Assembly (NCBI RefSeq): GCF_003634585.1
Contig: NZ_RBLG01000001.1
Coordinates: 1,178,001-1,242,000 of the forward strand
Source of the DNA: Gillisia mitskevichiae
Lineage (GTDB): Bacteria > Bacteroidota > Bacteroidia > Flavobacteriales > Flavobacteriaceae
Direction: 5' to 3'
Length of the DNA: 64,000 nucleotides
The notes beneath the pieces were generated by a model. The model did no database searches. It was not told where the DNA came from and worked only from the letters and a program-made list of their open reading frames with translations. The position numbers and the translations under genes were made by a program. Numbering within the stretch: position 1 is the stretch's first letter; the number at the start of each line of letters is the position of its first letter. Shown in pieces: positions 17,836-26,525 of the stretch.

Positions 17836-17958
17836 ATGAAAAAAATCATTTTTTTACTAGCTTTAACTTTTACTTCTAGTATCGTGTTAACCTCTTGCCG
17901 AGAAGAAAAATCTGGTGTTGAGAAAGTAGCTGATGATGTTGAAGATGCTGTAGATTAG
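17836..17958 (+). CDS. Very small lipoprotein (SCREE type), 40 residues
   Basis: Only 40 codons, but it has every mark of a gene. The ATG at 17836 is followed by a lipoprotein signal (KKIIFLLALTFTSS, lipobox LTSC with cysteine at 21), then REEKSGVEKVADDVEDAVD and TAG at 17956. The cysteine is at the same residue number as in the two upstream genes, and the SCR(D/E) pattern and D/E/A/V-rich tail are shared. The length resembles entericidin-type bacteriolytic lipoproteins, though I do not claim that function. A strong terminator starts 28 nt after the stop. Probably a real gene easily missed by length cut-offs. Confidence 0.7.
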   Translation: MKKIIFLLALTFTSSIVLTSCREEKSGVEKVADDVEDAVD

Positions 17959-17985
17959 CATTAAAAAAATCAACTAATATATTTT

Positions 17986-18017
17986 AAAATCCATCTCTAA
18001 CCAAGATGGATTTTTTT
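17986..18017. terminator. Bidirectional intrinsic terminator
   Basis: AAAATCCATCT pairs with AGATGGATTTT around CTAACCA, followed by a T7 tract. It serves the small lipoprotein gene and, on the other strand, the convergent repressor gene whose stop codon touches its edge. Confidence 0.85.
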
Positions 18018-18783
18018 AGTGCTTAAAAGTTTTAAATTCACTCTTTAATTCTTCCATCGATTCTTGTAATTGCCTAAGAAGACCACTTTCTGAGGTGGCA
18101 TCTATGCTAAATGTAAGTTTGCTGTTCACTTGCCACAATTCTTGAATATCACTTATTTTAACTTCTACAGGTGCATATTCTTCATTTATTGAAATAAGTA
18201 CAACTTTAAAAGGGTCGTCTAGTTTTTTAATCTTTTTCACAAGAACTGAATCATAAAGAACTACTACATATATCTTATTACTACTAATTTCTGTTATGGA
18301 TGGAATGCCTTTTCCTAAAACCCATTCTCCAGGTCTTAAGTTTGGCATCATACTATCTCCTTCTACTTGAAAACCTCTATAGGAAGCATTTCTATATTCG
18401 GGTAAAGGAATATCAAAAGCAGGTAATTGTTGGTACCACTCTACATCCTGAACGTTATGAGGATAACCGGCAGCAGCCTTTTGATTAACTAAAATTATAT
18501 TTTCTTCCTCGCCACTGTTAACGGTGATCACTTTTGGACTAACATCCCCTTTGTTTATTTGTAAGAATTTTTGTGCACTATCACCAAATAACCATAAAGG
18601 ATTCACTCCAAATTGACTTAGTAATTCAGCAACCACTTTTCCTGAAAGTTTAGTGCGCCCGCGCTCAATATCGGCAGTGGAATTTTTAATCCCTAAGAGT
18701 TCTGCAAATTCACTTTGAGTGTAATTATGATCGTCGCGAATTTCTTTAAAACGTTTTATTTCAAGTGTTATATCTGTACCCAT
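18016..18783 (-). CDS. HTH (XRE)-S24 peptidase-like transcriptional repressor
   Basis: I start at ATG 18783 (255 residues), just before the HTH; the frame extends 24 codons upstream without homology. The N-terminal helix-turn-helix (about 7-65) reads RFKEIRDDHNYTQSEFAELLGIKNSTADIERGRTKLS. The C-terminal S24/LexA-like domain has the serine in VEGDSMMPNLRPGEWVLG and the lysine in VLYDSVLVKKIKK, plus an Ala-Gly pair in KAAAGYPHN where LexA/CI proteins cut themselves. This suggests a repressor inactivated by self-cleavage, as in phage CI, UmuD and LexA. A TATATTTG box lies directly upstream of the ATG. No phage genes are nearby; similar proteins are ordinary chromosomal regulators in Flavobacteriia. 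Targets unknown. Confidence 0.82.
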   Translation of the reverse strand: MGTDITLEIKRFKEIRDDHNYTQSEFAELLGIKNSTADIERGRTKLSGKVVAELLSQFGVNPLWLFGDSAQKFLQINKGDVSPKVITVNSGEEENIILVNQKAAAGYPHNVQDVEWYQQLPAFDIPLPEYRNASYRGFQVEGDSMMPNLRPGEWVLGKGIPSITEISSNKIYVVVLYDSVLVKKIKKLDDPFKVVLISINEEYAPVEVKISDIQELWQVNSKLTFSIDATSESGLLRQLQESMEELKSEFKTFKH

Positions 18784-18900
18784 AACCAAATATAACATTT
18801 TTTGGAATAAATCCATTTTGATATTGGAATATTTCCTAAACAAAAAACTCTCCATGATATTTTCATAGAGAGCTTTTTACAAAATAAAACTTTTTATTTA

Positions 18901-19386
18901 TTACACCTTCGCTTTTTTATTTAGACGCTTTTCTGCAAGATCATCTAATTTCTGGTCTGCCGAGTATTCTTCGTCCAATGTTTTCTGAAGCTTTTTTGCA
19001 ATGCTGTCATGGCCTAATTCTTTCGCAAAACGAACTGCAGTTCCATAACCAGAGATCTCGTAATGTTCTACACGTTGAGCTTCGGCAATTAACCCAGCAT
19101 CTTTAACTTCTGGATCTGCCTTTTCATCAATCATAGATTGAGCCTCCTTAATCAAACCTTCCATTGCCTTACATTTTTCTCCTGTAGGTTTAATAGAAAG
19201 TTCTTTGCAGATCTCTTCAATGCGTTGTTTATGAGTTTTCGTTTCCTCCAAATGACCTTCAAAAGCTTTTTTTAATTGTGAATCGTGAGAAGCTTTTACC
19301 ATTTTTGGTAAGGCAGTAATTAATTGATCTTCTGCGCTGTATAGATCTTTCAACTGATGTTCAAATAATTCTTCTAGATTTTTCAT
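18901..19386 (-). CDS. DUF892 ferritin-like protein (YciE/YciF type)
   Basis: A 161-residue all-helical protein of the DUF892 family (YciE/YciF). It starts with the signature LEELFEHQLKDLYSAEDQLITALPKMVKAS. It continues with FEGHLEETKTHKQRIEEI, whose Glu and His residues match the ferritin-like di-metal ligand pattern, then RVEHYEISGYGTA with another Glu-x2-His. The C-terminus is basic (KRLNKKAKV). Family members form four-helix bundles and are induced by stress in enterobacteria; enzyme activity has not been established. It lies upstream of the HTH-S24 repressor gene in the same direction, with 117 nt between, so co-transcription is possible. No terminator is evident between them. Confidence 0.88.
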   Translation of the reverse strand: MKNLEELFEHQLKDLYSAEDQLITALPKMVKASHDSQLKKAFEGHLEETKTHKQRIEEICKELSIKPTGEKCKAMEGLIKEAQSMIDEKADPEVKDAGLIAEAQRVEHYEISGYGTAVRFAKELGHDSIAKKLQKTLDEEYSADQKLDDLAEKRLNKKAKV

Positions 19387-19661
19387 AATAATATATTTTA
19401 ATGGTTATAGAAACTAATTTAAAAAGTAAGGGATTGTCTTTTAGTTAAATACTTGATAATTAAAATCTAATTTTAGTGAACAAAGTGTTAAGTTATAAAG
19501 ATGAGAGAGTAGTTATAATGAAGATTATATGTGTTGCGATATTTAACCCAAATCTCCATAGATGCTCTTAAAGTTTAACTAAAATCTTCTACAATTACAT
19601 TACAAATATTTGAATATTGGTAAATTACCTTTCTATTAAGATCTAGAACTAAATTGAAGGA

Positions 19662-20696
19662 ATGCTTAGAAGAATAAAAAGATTATTTAGTAATAAGAAA
19701 ATTGAAAATGTTTTAATTACACCCTATAGAAGCTACGGTACTAGGAACCATCTTTATCTTTTGGGAAGAGCCTTAGATGATATTCCTCTGGAAATTGTAC
19801 AAGATCATTCTTTTTTTAATACCCTTAAAACTACCTATAAACAATTTGATAGCTTTGAAATTCCTCACGCGAAAATAGAATTAAATATTCCAGATTTTCT
19901 AGACCTTAAAACTGAAGCAGATAGTGAGGGCTATTTTCTTTTTGAACAAACTTTCGAAAAAGATCTATCAACAATAGCCAATGAAGAAGGTTGGGTGACA
20001 GTTAATTTATTATTTAGAAAAAGCGAAGATTCCACACCTTCAGAAGAAAGGAAGCATTTCCAAGGGGAAGTATTAATTCCAGATATTAAAGCTGAATATG
20101 GTATTATTAGCGATATAGATGATACTATTATTCATACTGGAGTTACCTCATTTTTAAAATGGAGGCTGGTTAAAAATTCTTTACTTACCAATGCATATAA
20201 AAGGATTCCATTTAAAGGTGCTGCAGAATTCTATAAGAAACTTCACCTAGGAAGAAATGCAGACAATAAGAATCCGGTTTTTTATATTAGTAATAGTCCG
20301 TGGAATTTATATCAATATTTAAAGCTATTCATGGATTATAATAAATTTCCGAAGGGACCAATGTTGCTTCGAAATTTCCGTACCCCTTTCGATAGGTCTA
20401 TTAAGCCGGAGAAACCTCATAAACAAAAAGAGATTATCAATATTTTAAATACGTATCCGGAACTTAAGTTCATTTTAATTGGTGATAGCGGGGAGCATGA
20501 CGCTTCCATTTATACAGATATTGCTGCACAGTATCCTAATAGAATTTTAGCAATCTATTTAAGAAGTGTAAATCATAAACGACAAATGAACAGGGTAAAG
20601 AGTATTGTAACAGAATTTGAAACCACACCTATATTGATGGTAGATAATTCTATAGATGCAGAGGAACACGCCCGGGAAATGGGGTTTATTAAGTAG
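19662..20696 (+). CDS. App1-like phosphatidate phosphatase (DUF2183)
   Basis: A 344-residue cytosolic-looking protein of the App1/DUF2183 family. The C-terminal catalytic region is a HAD-type phosphatase: the DxDxT nucleophile motif in GIISDIDDTIIHTGVTSFLKW (aspartates at about 152-154), YISNSPWNLYQYL (motif II serine) and ILIGDSGEHDASIY (acidic motif). Yeast App1 dephosphorylates phosphatidic acid; bacterial homologues are little studied. The N-terminal ~140 residues, including VTVNLLFRK and EERKHFQGEVL, form the usual beta-rich accessory domain. The ATG at 19662 follows GAAGGA. It ends before a bidirectional terminator. There is no membrane segment, so it would act on membrane lipid peripherally. 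Confidence 0.85.
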   Translation: MLRRIKRLFSNKKIENVLITPYRSYGTRNHLYLLGRALDDIPLEIVQDHSFFNTLKTTYKQFDSFEIPHAKIELNIPDFLDLKTEADSEGYFLFEQTFEKDLSTIANEEGWVTVNLLFRKSEDSTPSEERKHFQGEVLIPDIKAEYGIISDIDDTIIHTGVTSFLKWRLVKNSLLTNAYKRIPFKGAAEFYKKLHLGRNADNKNPVFYISNSPWNLYQYLKLFMDYNKFPKGPMLLRNFRTPFDRSIKPEKPHKQKEIINILNTYPELKFILIGDSGEHDASIYTDIAAQYPNRILAIYLRSVNHKRQMNRVKSIVTEFETTPILMVDNSIDAEEHAREMGFIK

Positions 20697-20702
20697 AAAA
20701 AT

Positions 20703-20735
20703 AAATCCCCACTATTCTTTTTATAGCGGGGATTT
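20703..20735. terminator. Bidirectional intrinsic terminator
   Basis: AAATCCCC pairs with GGGGATTT, with inner CTAT/ATAG pairing. It lies between convergent genes. Confidence 0.75.
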
Positions 20736-20745
20736 AGATATAATT

Positions 20746-21399
20746 TTAGTGGGTGGATTGCTGTTCTACAGGAGCCTTTCTAGGCATTGTTCTAAATATC
20801 ACATCCCAAAGTGGGGAGGATACTCCAAAAGCCTTATCTGGCTCTCTATAGTGATGAATACTATGATGATGCCATAAGATCTTCAAAAAGTTATTAGGGA
20901 CTTTAAATGCATGTACAGAATAGTGAACACCTAAATATGCAGTATATCCCATCAAGAATCCAGCAAGGAATCCAAAGGCATAATCTCCCATAACACTTCT
21001 ATAGATCACAAAGAAAATGGTGGCCAAGATCAAACTTAAAACTGGGGGCATAGCCAATCTATCCTTATCCTTCGGAAAATCGTGATGTACACCATGCATG
21101 GTATAAACAAATTTTTCTCTTTTAGGATTAGTAACTGGCAAATGGTATAAATACCTATGCATTAAGTATTCTATAAATGTAAAAAAGAACAATCCGCCTA
21201 AGAAAAGCAAGATCATACTTGGTACTTCAAAGCCTTTTTCTACGATCCCAAAATATATTAGAATGGCAGAGATCACAGTAAAAATAATTAAAGGTGCAGC
21301 AATGTGGGTGTGCGTAAGCTTTTCTAAAATAGGATTTTTAAAAAGTTTGGCAGAGCCCTTGTGTTTCGGTCTTTTATGTTTGGTAGCCTCCATTGTCAT
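20746..21399 (-). CDS. Fatty acid hydroxylase / sterol desaturase family membrane protein
   Basis: A 217-residue integral membrane protein (start taken at ATG 21399, in preference to a TTG one codon upstream). It carries the three-part histidine signature of the fatty acid hydroxylase superfamily: HRYLYH, HGVHHDFPKDKDRLAMPP, and HHHSIHHYREPDKAFGV near the C-terminus, which bind a di-iron centre. Several hydrophobic helices lie between (about 34-55, 62-80, 125-160). The HHDFP...RLAMPP segment is most like fatty acid 2-hydroxylases, so a plausible role is hydroxylation of fatty acyl chains in membrane lipids. The gene starts 7 nt after the deoxynucleoside kinase stop and is probably co-transcribed with it. 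Confidence 0.85.
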   Translation of the reverse strand: MTMEATKHKRPKHKGSAKLFKNPILEKLTHTHIAAPLIIFTVISAILIYFGIVEKGFEVPSMILLFLGGLFFFTFIEYLMHRYLYHLPVTNPKREKFVYTMHGVHHDFPKDKDRLAMPPVLSLILATIFFVIYRSVMGDYAFGFLAGFLMGYTAYLGVHYSVHAFKVPNNFLKILWHHHSIHHYREPDKAFGVSSPLWDVIFRTMPRKAPVEQQSTH

Positions 21400-21405
21400 C
21401 AAAAA

Positions 21406-22020
21406 TTAAAATAACCCGTGTAGTTGAGCGTCAATCTTGCTAATGATATCTCCCAGATCCTCCGGATTGTCTACAAAATTTATATTATCTACATCTATAA
21501 CGAGCAAGTTCCCTTTATCATATGTATGAACCCAAGCTTCGTAACGTTCATTCAGTCTACTAAGATAATCAATAGATATAGAATTTTCATATTCTCGCCC
21601 GCGTTTATGTATCTGTGAAACCAAATTTGGAATGCTGCTTCTTAGATATATTAGAAGATCAGGGCCTTCCACCACACTTTCCATTAGATCGAAAAGTGAT
21701 CTGTAATTTTCGAAATCTCTATTTGGCATTAAACCCATGGCATGAAGATTAGGCGCAAAAATATGAGCATCTTCATAAATGGTTCTATCCTGAATAATCT
21801 TTTGTCCACTTTCCCTAATCTGTAGTATTTGTCTAAACCTACTATTTAGAAAATATATTTGAAGATTAAAAGACCAACGTTCCATTTTATTGTAAAAATC
21901 TTCGAGATAAGGGTTTTCTAAAACATCTTCATATTGTGGTTCCCATTTATAATGTTTTGCTAATAACTTTGTGAGGGTGGTTTTCCCAGATCCTATATTT
22001 CCTGCAATGGCTACGTGCAT
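21406..22020 (-). CDS. Deoxynucleoside kinase (deoxyadenosine/deoxyguanosine kinase type)
   Basis: A 204-residue kinase of the dNK family that phosphorylates salvaged deoxynucleosides. It begins with a P-loop (IAGNIGSGKTTLTKLLAKHY, about 4-23). The substrate residues EDVLENPYLEDFY and the ERS/DR-type motif IIQDRTIYEDAHIFA (about 85-99) follow, then LIYLRSSIPNLVSQIHKRGREYE, which includes the basic lid. The short C-terminal strand LLVIDVDNINFVDN is typical. The length matches bacterial dAK/dGK enzymes; base preference cannot be decided by eye. It is the first gene of a two-gene unit with the fatty acid hydroxylase. About 217 nt of non-coding AT-rich DNA lies upstream, towards the divergent DUF302 gene. 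Confidence 0.9.
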   Translation of the reverse strand: MHVAIAGNIGSGKTTLTKLLAKHYKWEPQYEDVLENPYLEDFYNKMERWSFNLQIYFLNSRFRQILQIRESGQKIIQDRTIYEDAHIFAPNLHAMGLMPNRDFENYRSLFDLMESVVEGPDLLIYLRSSIPNLVSQIHKRGREYENSISIDYLSRLNERYEAWVHTYDKGNLLVIDVDNINFVDNPEDLGDIISKIDAQLHGLF

Positions 22021-22237
22021 ATATTATTATTTGTTGCTATTTATTTTTGAGGCTGATGAAAGTAATTTAAAGCTGGTAAAGATACAAGTTTTAGGATAAA
22101 TATTGCTGATTCTCTAATTCTAACAAAGCATTCAATCGACATTATATTTCAACATTTTTAACATAGAGGGTTAAAGATTTATAAAGATGAAGCTACAAAA
22201 AAGCTTTTGAGCTATATTAATCGAAAATATATTAAAA

Positions 22238-23158
22238 ATGATCAAATTTATATCGCTATTTAGTTTCCTGTTTATTTTAAATTCATGCAATGATGACGAT
22301 CCAGGAGATGTTGTTCTTTCTTCTGAAGAAATTAATATCACTGGTACAAAATATTCTGAAAGCAAAAATAATTTTACTAACACCTATGCCATTTTTATAG
22401 ATTCTCTGAATGCCAATAATGCTATTTCTATTGTTGCAGAAGTAGATCATGCAGCAAATGCCAGAACTACAGGTCGTGTTGTTAATCCAACGAAAATCGT
22501 ATTTTTTGGAAATCCTTTGCTTGGAACTCCTTTAATGCAAAAAAATCAACTCGCGGGTTTGGATTTACCACAAAAAGTATTGTTTTTTCAAAATTCAGAT
22601 AATACGGTTTATGCAATTTTCAATAGTGTTTCTTATTTGGAAACCAGACATGGTCTTCAGGGTGTTAACACTTTACCGCAGATTTCAACGGCTTTAGGGA
22701 ATTTAACAAAAGCAGCTACTTCTTCAGAAATTAAACGCGCTACAGATTTATCCGTAGAATTTAAAGAAGGGATTATTACAGTTAAAAGTACTCAGGATTT
22801 TGAATCTACTTACAGCGCTTTAGAAAATGCGATTGCCTCAAATGAAAATTTAAGTATTGTTGCACAATTAGACCATCAATTAAATGCAGCTAGTGTAGGT
22901 TTAGAGTTAAGGCCAACCAAGATCATTATTTTCGGAAATCCAAATTTAGGGTCTCCATTAATGCAAAATAAACAATCTATAGGTTTAGACCTACCTCAGA
23001 AAATATTGGTTTGGGAATCTGAAGACGGAACCGTGAATATATCTTATAATGATCCATATTATCTTGCTTCCAGACATTTGATTGAAGAGAATGACGAAGT
23101 ATTAGAGCAAATTTCTACAGCATTATCCAATTTGGCAGAAATCGCTACTGGGAATTAA
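22238..23158 (+). CDS. Lipoprotein with two DUF302 domains
   Basis: A 306-residue lipoprotein (signal 1-16, lipobox ILNSC then NDDDPG). It contains two DUF302 units in tandem, about 50-160 and 185-305. Both have the hallmarks: a starting helix with NAISIVAEVDHAANA / NLSIVAQLDHQLNA, then the strand block PTKIVFFGNP / PTKIIIFGNP, PLMQ..Q..GLDLPQK(V/I)L, and YLETRH / YLASRH. DUF302 proteins form small dimer-like folds of unknown role and are often single-domain; the internal duplication would give an intramolecular dimer. The AraC gene downstream is convergent. Function unknown; envelope location is inferred from the lipobox. Confidence 0.85.
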   Translation: MIKFISLFSFLFILNSCNDDDPGDVVLSSEEINITGTKYSESKNNFTNTYAIFIDSLNANNAISIVAEVDHAANARTTGRVVNPTKIVFFGNPLLGTPLMQKNQLAGLDLPQKVLFFQNSDNTVYAIFNSVSYLETRHGLQGVNTLPQISTALGNLTKAATSSEIKRATDLSVEFKEGIITVKSTQDFESTYSALENAIASNENLSIVAQLDHQLNAASVGLELRPTKIIIFGNPNLGSPLMQNKQSIGLDLPQKILVWESEDGTVNISYNDPYYLASRHLIEENDEVLEQISTALSNLAEIATGN

Positions 23159-23185
23159 AAGATTTAAATTAATCTGGAAATTTTA

Positions 23186-24094
23186 TTAAGAATTAAATAA
23201 ACTGCGATATTGGTTCGGGGTGATCTTTTCCAGTCTTTTAAATTGTCGGTTGAAATAACTAATATTATTAAACCCAGATTTAAATGCGATATCTGCAAAT
23301 TTATAGTTGGTATTTTGTATGAGTCGTTTTGCAAATTTAATGCGTTCAGCATTTAAATAATCTATTGGCGATTCACCTAAGGTGTTTTTAAAGGTTCTAT
23401 AAAAGTTAGAAGTGCTCATACAAGCTTTACTAGCAAGTTTATCTACAGAAATGTTTTCGGTAAGATGATCTCTCATGTATTTTACGATAAATGCCATTCT
23501 ATTATTATCGAAAAGCGTGGTATTATCCACCAACATCAATTTGGCCTTAGTTTGCAGTAATCGTATAATTAACTCTTTTACCATAAGATCTACCAAAACA
23601 TCTTTAGCTTTATTTCCACTTAAAAAGGTTTGAAAGATCCTGTTCAAAACTAATTGAACTTGTTCGTTATTATTTAAATGTATGGAGTTGGTGTCGAAAT
23701 TATGTGCGTCGTTTTCAAATTCTATTCGGGTGTTTTCATTGAATAGTTCAACTGTTTCTTTTATTTTATCGGGATCTATTCCTAAGGCCAAACAGTGGGT
23801 TGGTTTTTCTATTGTTGCTAATGGGAAATCGATAAGCATTTTTTCATTGGCAGGCAAAACAACCGATTCTCCTGGATAAAATTCAAAGGGATCTTTATTC
23901 TTAAGATGCATTACTTTTTTTCCGGTAAGCATACTCGCAATAATTGGAAATCCAAATTGCAGATCTACTTTTTCAGCAGCTTGTTGAGTTTCGAATACAT
24001 TAAGTTCTGCATGATCTGCACTATAAATAGTTCTATTTTCTATAAAAGTATTTAGTTTTCTGGAACTCTTGTATTTTAACAAATTTGTATTCAA
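23186..24094 (-). CDS. AraC-family transcriptional regulator (likely aldehyde dehydrogenase regulator)
   Basis: A 302-residue regulator with an AraC-type N-terminal sensor domain (about 1-190; VDLQFGFPIIASMLTGKKVMHL, FYPGESVVLPANEKM) and two helix-turn-helices at the end. The latter show DKLASKACMSTSNFYRTFKNTLGESPIDYLNAERI and FADIAFKSGFNNISYFNRQFKRLEKITPNQYR. It is divergent from the aldehyde dehydrogenase gene, 114 nt apart, a classic arrangement for a local regulator. The only start codon after the upstream in-frame stop that retains the N-terminus is TTG at 24094 (two codons after TAG), so a TTG start is likely. An effector such as an aldehyde or alcohol is plausible but not shown. Confidence 0.88.
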   Translation of the reverse strand: MNTNLLKYKSSRKLNTFIENRTIYSADHAELNVFETQQAAEKVDLQFGFPIIASMLTGKKVMHLKNKDPFEFYPGESVVLPANEKMLIDFPLATIEKPTHCLALGIDPDKIKETVELFNENTRIEFENDAHNFDTNSIHLNNNEQVQLVLNRIFQTFLSGNKAKDVLVDLMVKELIIRLLQTKAKLMLVDNTTLFDNNRMAFIVKYMRDHLTENISVDKLASKACMSTSNFYRTFKNTLGESPIDYLNAERIKFAKRLIQNTNYKFADIAFKSGFNNISYFNRQFKRLEKITPNQYRSLFNS

Positions 24095-24208
24095 GGTATT
24101 CTAAAATTATGAAATTGATAGAAATGTAATAGTCTTAAGTAGAAAAGTTCAATTTTTTATAAGTTTAAATATAGAAATTTATAATCAATAAATTTTAATA
24201 AAGACACT

Positions 24209-25708
24209 ATGAATTATTCAAAACCAAAGTTCAAAGAAAAATACGGCAACTTTATAAATGGAAAATTTGAAGCTCCAGATGATGGGGAGTATTTCGAAAA
24301 CCACTCTCCAATAGATAATAAATTATTAGCCAAATATCCTCGTTCTAAAGAAAGCGATGTGAAAAAAGCCATTGAAGCTGCTAATAATGCTAAAGATGCT
24401 TGGGGAAAAACCTCGGTTGCGGAGAGGTCTACAATCTTAAATAAGATAGCAGATGTTATTGAAGCAAATTTAAATGAATTTGCACAGATGGAAACTGCAG
24501 ATAACGGTAAAGCGATAAGAGAAACGGTGAATGCAGATGTGCCACTTGCGGTAGATCACTTTAGATATTTTGCATCGGTTATTAGAGCTGAAGAAGGATC
24601 GGCATCAGAACTTAATGAGAACACGGTTTCTTTAATAATAAGAGAACCTCTAGGAGTTGTGGCACAAATAATTCCCTGGAATTTTCCACTTTTAATGCTT
24701 GCCTGGAAGGTTGCTCCCGCATTAGCATCAGGAAATTGTGTGGTTTTAAAACCTGCAGAACAAACTCCTGCATCTGCAACTTTTCTTGCTGAAAAAATAG
24801 GTGATCTTTTACCTCCCGGTGTGTTTAATGTGATCCATGGTTTTGGTCCGGAAGCTGGAAAACCTTTAGCTTCCAGTGGTAAAGTAGATAAAGTGGCTTT
24901 TACAGGAGAAACTACTACAGGTCAGTTAATTATGCAATATGCTTCAAAGAATTTGAATCCGGTTACTATGGAATTGGGAGGAAAATCTCCAAATGTCTTT
25001 TTTAGCAGTATCATGGATCATGATGATGATTTTCTTGATAAATGTATAGAAGGTGCTGTTCTATTTGCCTTCAATCAAGGGGAGGTTTGTACTGCTCCAT
25101 CGAGATTATTAATTCAGGAAGACATTTATGATGCGTTTATTGAAAAAGTGATCGCCAGAACTGAAGCTATAAAAATGGGAGATCCATTCGATATGAACAC
25201 CATGATGGGAGCTCAGGCTTCTAATGATCAGCATGAAAAGATTTTATCTTATATTGAAATAGGAAAAGAAGAAGGTGCAGAAGTATTAACAGGTGGTGGA
25301 GCTAAAAAATTAGATGGAGACCTTTCTAATGGATTCTATATACAGCCAACTATTTTAAAGGGACATAATAAAATGCGCGTTTTTCAGGAAGAGATCTTTG
25401 GGCCTGTGGTTGCAGTTTGTACCTTTAAAGATGAAGCCGAAGCCATTGAAATTGCCAACGACACCTTATACGGATTAGGAGCTGGAGTTTGGACCAGAGA
25501 TGCGCATCAACTTTATCAAATCCCTCGTGCTATCAAAGCTGGTAGAGTATGGGTGAATTGTTATCATGATTATCCAGCACATGCGCCCTTTGGAGGTTAT
25601 AAAAAATCTGGTTTTGGTCGTGAGAATCATTTAATGATGCTTAATCATTACAGACAAACCAAAAACATGTTGATCTCTTATGATAAAAAGAAACTAGGTT
25701 TCTTTTAG
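24209..25708 (+). CDS. NAD(P)-dependent aldehyde dehydrogenase (AldB/ExaC-like)
   Basis: A 499-residue class 3-type aldehyde dehydrogenase, oxidising aldehydes to acids. Seen: the start with [20 protein letters not shown], the cofactor-binding [19 protein letters not shown] (about 152-170) and [13 protein letters not shown]. Then come FTGETTTGQ, the catalytic glutamate in MELGGKSPN (about 255), the catalytic cysteine in [14 protein letters not shown] (about 300), [10 protein letters not shown], and [26 protein letters not shown] at the end. The pattern matches the AldB/ExaC acetaldehyde dehydrogenases. It is followed 13 nt later by a DUF779 gene, a known partner of this enzyme type, and preceded divergently by an AraC regulator. 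Confidence 0.93.
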   Translation: MNYSKPKFKEKYGNFINGKFEAPDDGEYFENHSPIDNKLLAKYPRSKESDVKKAIEAANNAKDAWGKTSVAERSTILNKIADVIEANLNEFAQMETADNGKAIRETVNADVPLAVDHFRYFASVIRAEEGSASELNENTVSLIIREPLGVVAQIIPWNFPLLMLAWKVAPALASGNCVVLKPAEQTPASATFLAEKIGDLLPPGVFNVIHGFGPEAGKPLASSGKVDKVAFTGETTTGQLIMQYASKNLNPVTMELGGKSPNVFFSSIMDHDDDFLDKCIEGAVLFAFNQGEVCTAPSRLLIQEDIYDAFIEKVIARTEAIKMGDPFDMNTMMGAQASNDQHEKILSYIEIGKEEGAEVLTGGGAKKLDGDLSNGFYIQPTILKGHNKMRVFQEEIFGPVVAVCTFKDEAEAIEIANDTLYGLGAGVWTRDAHQLYQIPRAIKAGRVWVNCYHDYPAHAPFGGYKKSGFGRENHLMMLNHYRQTKNMLISYDKKKLGFF

Positions 25709-25721
25709 AAAATTGACAACT

Positions 25722-26090
25722 ATGGAATTTAAAAGGGTGGAAATAACAGAGGAAGCTGCAGAGATAGTAGAAAAACTGAAGCAACAACACGGGGAAGTGA
25801 TCTTTCACCAAAGTGGTGGATGTTGTGACGGATCCTCTCCAATGCTATTACCTAAAGAAGATTTCTATATAGACGATAATGATATTTTCTTAGGAGAAGT
25901 TTCTGGGGTTCCATTTTATATGAGCCATGATCAGTTTGAATATTGGAAACATACACATCTCACTGTAGATCTCACCAATGGGCGAGGAGCAAGTTTTTCT
26001 CTGGAGATCCCTTTAGGCAAACGTTTTATTATTAGATCTCGCTTGCTTAAGGAAGAAGAAATATCCTACCTCAACAAGAAGGAAGGATGA
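25722..26090 (+). CDS. DUF779 protein, companion of aldehyde dehydrogenase
   Basis: A 122-residue soluble protein (start at ATG 25722; the frame includes a TTG three codons earlier). It shows the DUF779 core: VEITEEAAEIVEKLKQQHGEV, the cysteine-containing loop HQSGGCCDGSSPMLLP (about 31-46), VPFYMSHDQFEYWKHTHL, and GRGASFSLEIPLGKRFIIRSRLL. DUF779 genes are regularly found directly after ExaC/AldB-type aldehyde dehydrogenases; the biochemical role is not established. The double cysteine suggests a metal or redox role, as inference. It ends just before a terminator shared with the convergent DUF6122 gene. Confidence 0.88.
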   Translation: MEFKRVEITEEAAEIVEKLKQQHGEVIFHQSGGCCDGSSPMLLPKEDFYIDDNDIFLGEVSGVPFYMSHDQFEYWKHTHLTVDLTNGRGASFSLEIPLGKRFIIRSRLLKEEEISYLNKKEG

Positions 26091-26094
26091 AAAG

Positions 26095-26125
26095 AAACCC
26101 TATAGCGAAAGTTGTAGGGTTTTTT
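26095..26125. terminator. Intrinsic terminator
   Basis: AAACCCTA pairs with TAGGGTTT around a 12-nt loop, followed by T6. It lies between convergent genes and touches the stop codon of the minus-strand gene. Confidence 0.75.
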
Positions 26126-26504
26126 AATTTTTGAAAAATTGAATCCAATTGTAAAACTCAGACTTTAAATAGCAGTCGTTACATTCTGAAAACATCCATA
26201 GACAATCAATAAAATCAGTGATCATATGAAAGAATAAGCCAATAAAGATCAATTTTAAGACTCTATTCTTAATTAAGAACATCCCAGCAAAGTAAATGAA
26301 TATCGGAATTCCAGAGTGTAAAGGATGGTAGCCAATTCCACATCTATTTGGATCGAATAATGGTGTGGCAAAAATATGATCTATATCTACCAACATGGTG
26401 AGAGCTAGAATCAACCAGTTTTGATTCCAATTTTTCTTATCATACAAATATGCAATAATCCCTATAGCGAGAAAATGAAGTGAATAATGAACTACAGATT
26501 GCAA
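26124..26504 (-). CDS. DUF6122-like integral membrane protein
   Basis: A 126-residue polytopic membrane protein with three or four hydrophobic helices. Near the middle it has LVDIDHIFATPLFDPNRCGIGYHPLHSG, a metal-ligand-like D-x-D-H plus H pattern. Near the end it has FHMITDFIDCLWMFS followed by a CNDC pair. The style matches the Bacteroidetes DUF6122 family, distantly like the YdjM-type membrane-bound metal-dependent hydrolases (DxDH and HxxxD repeats). No enzyme activity is known. It is 21 nt from the upstream DUF202 gene stop and on the same strand, so it likely shares its transcript. Confidence 0.7.
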   Translation of the reverse strand: MQSVVHYSLHFLAIGIIAYLYDKKNWNQNWLILALTMLVDIDHIFATPLFDPNRCGIGYHPLHSGIPIFIYFAGMFLIKNRVLKLIFIGLFFHMITDFIDCLWMFSECNDCYLKSEFYNWIQFFKN

Positions 26505-26525
26505 TATCAGTTAAATTAATTATGG

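Noticed and set aside
19387-19661. Possible small gene in the 275-nt gap before the App1-like gene
   Set aside because: Only short ORFs such as a 17-codon frame at 19519 without a signal peptide, biased codons or a terminator.
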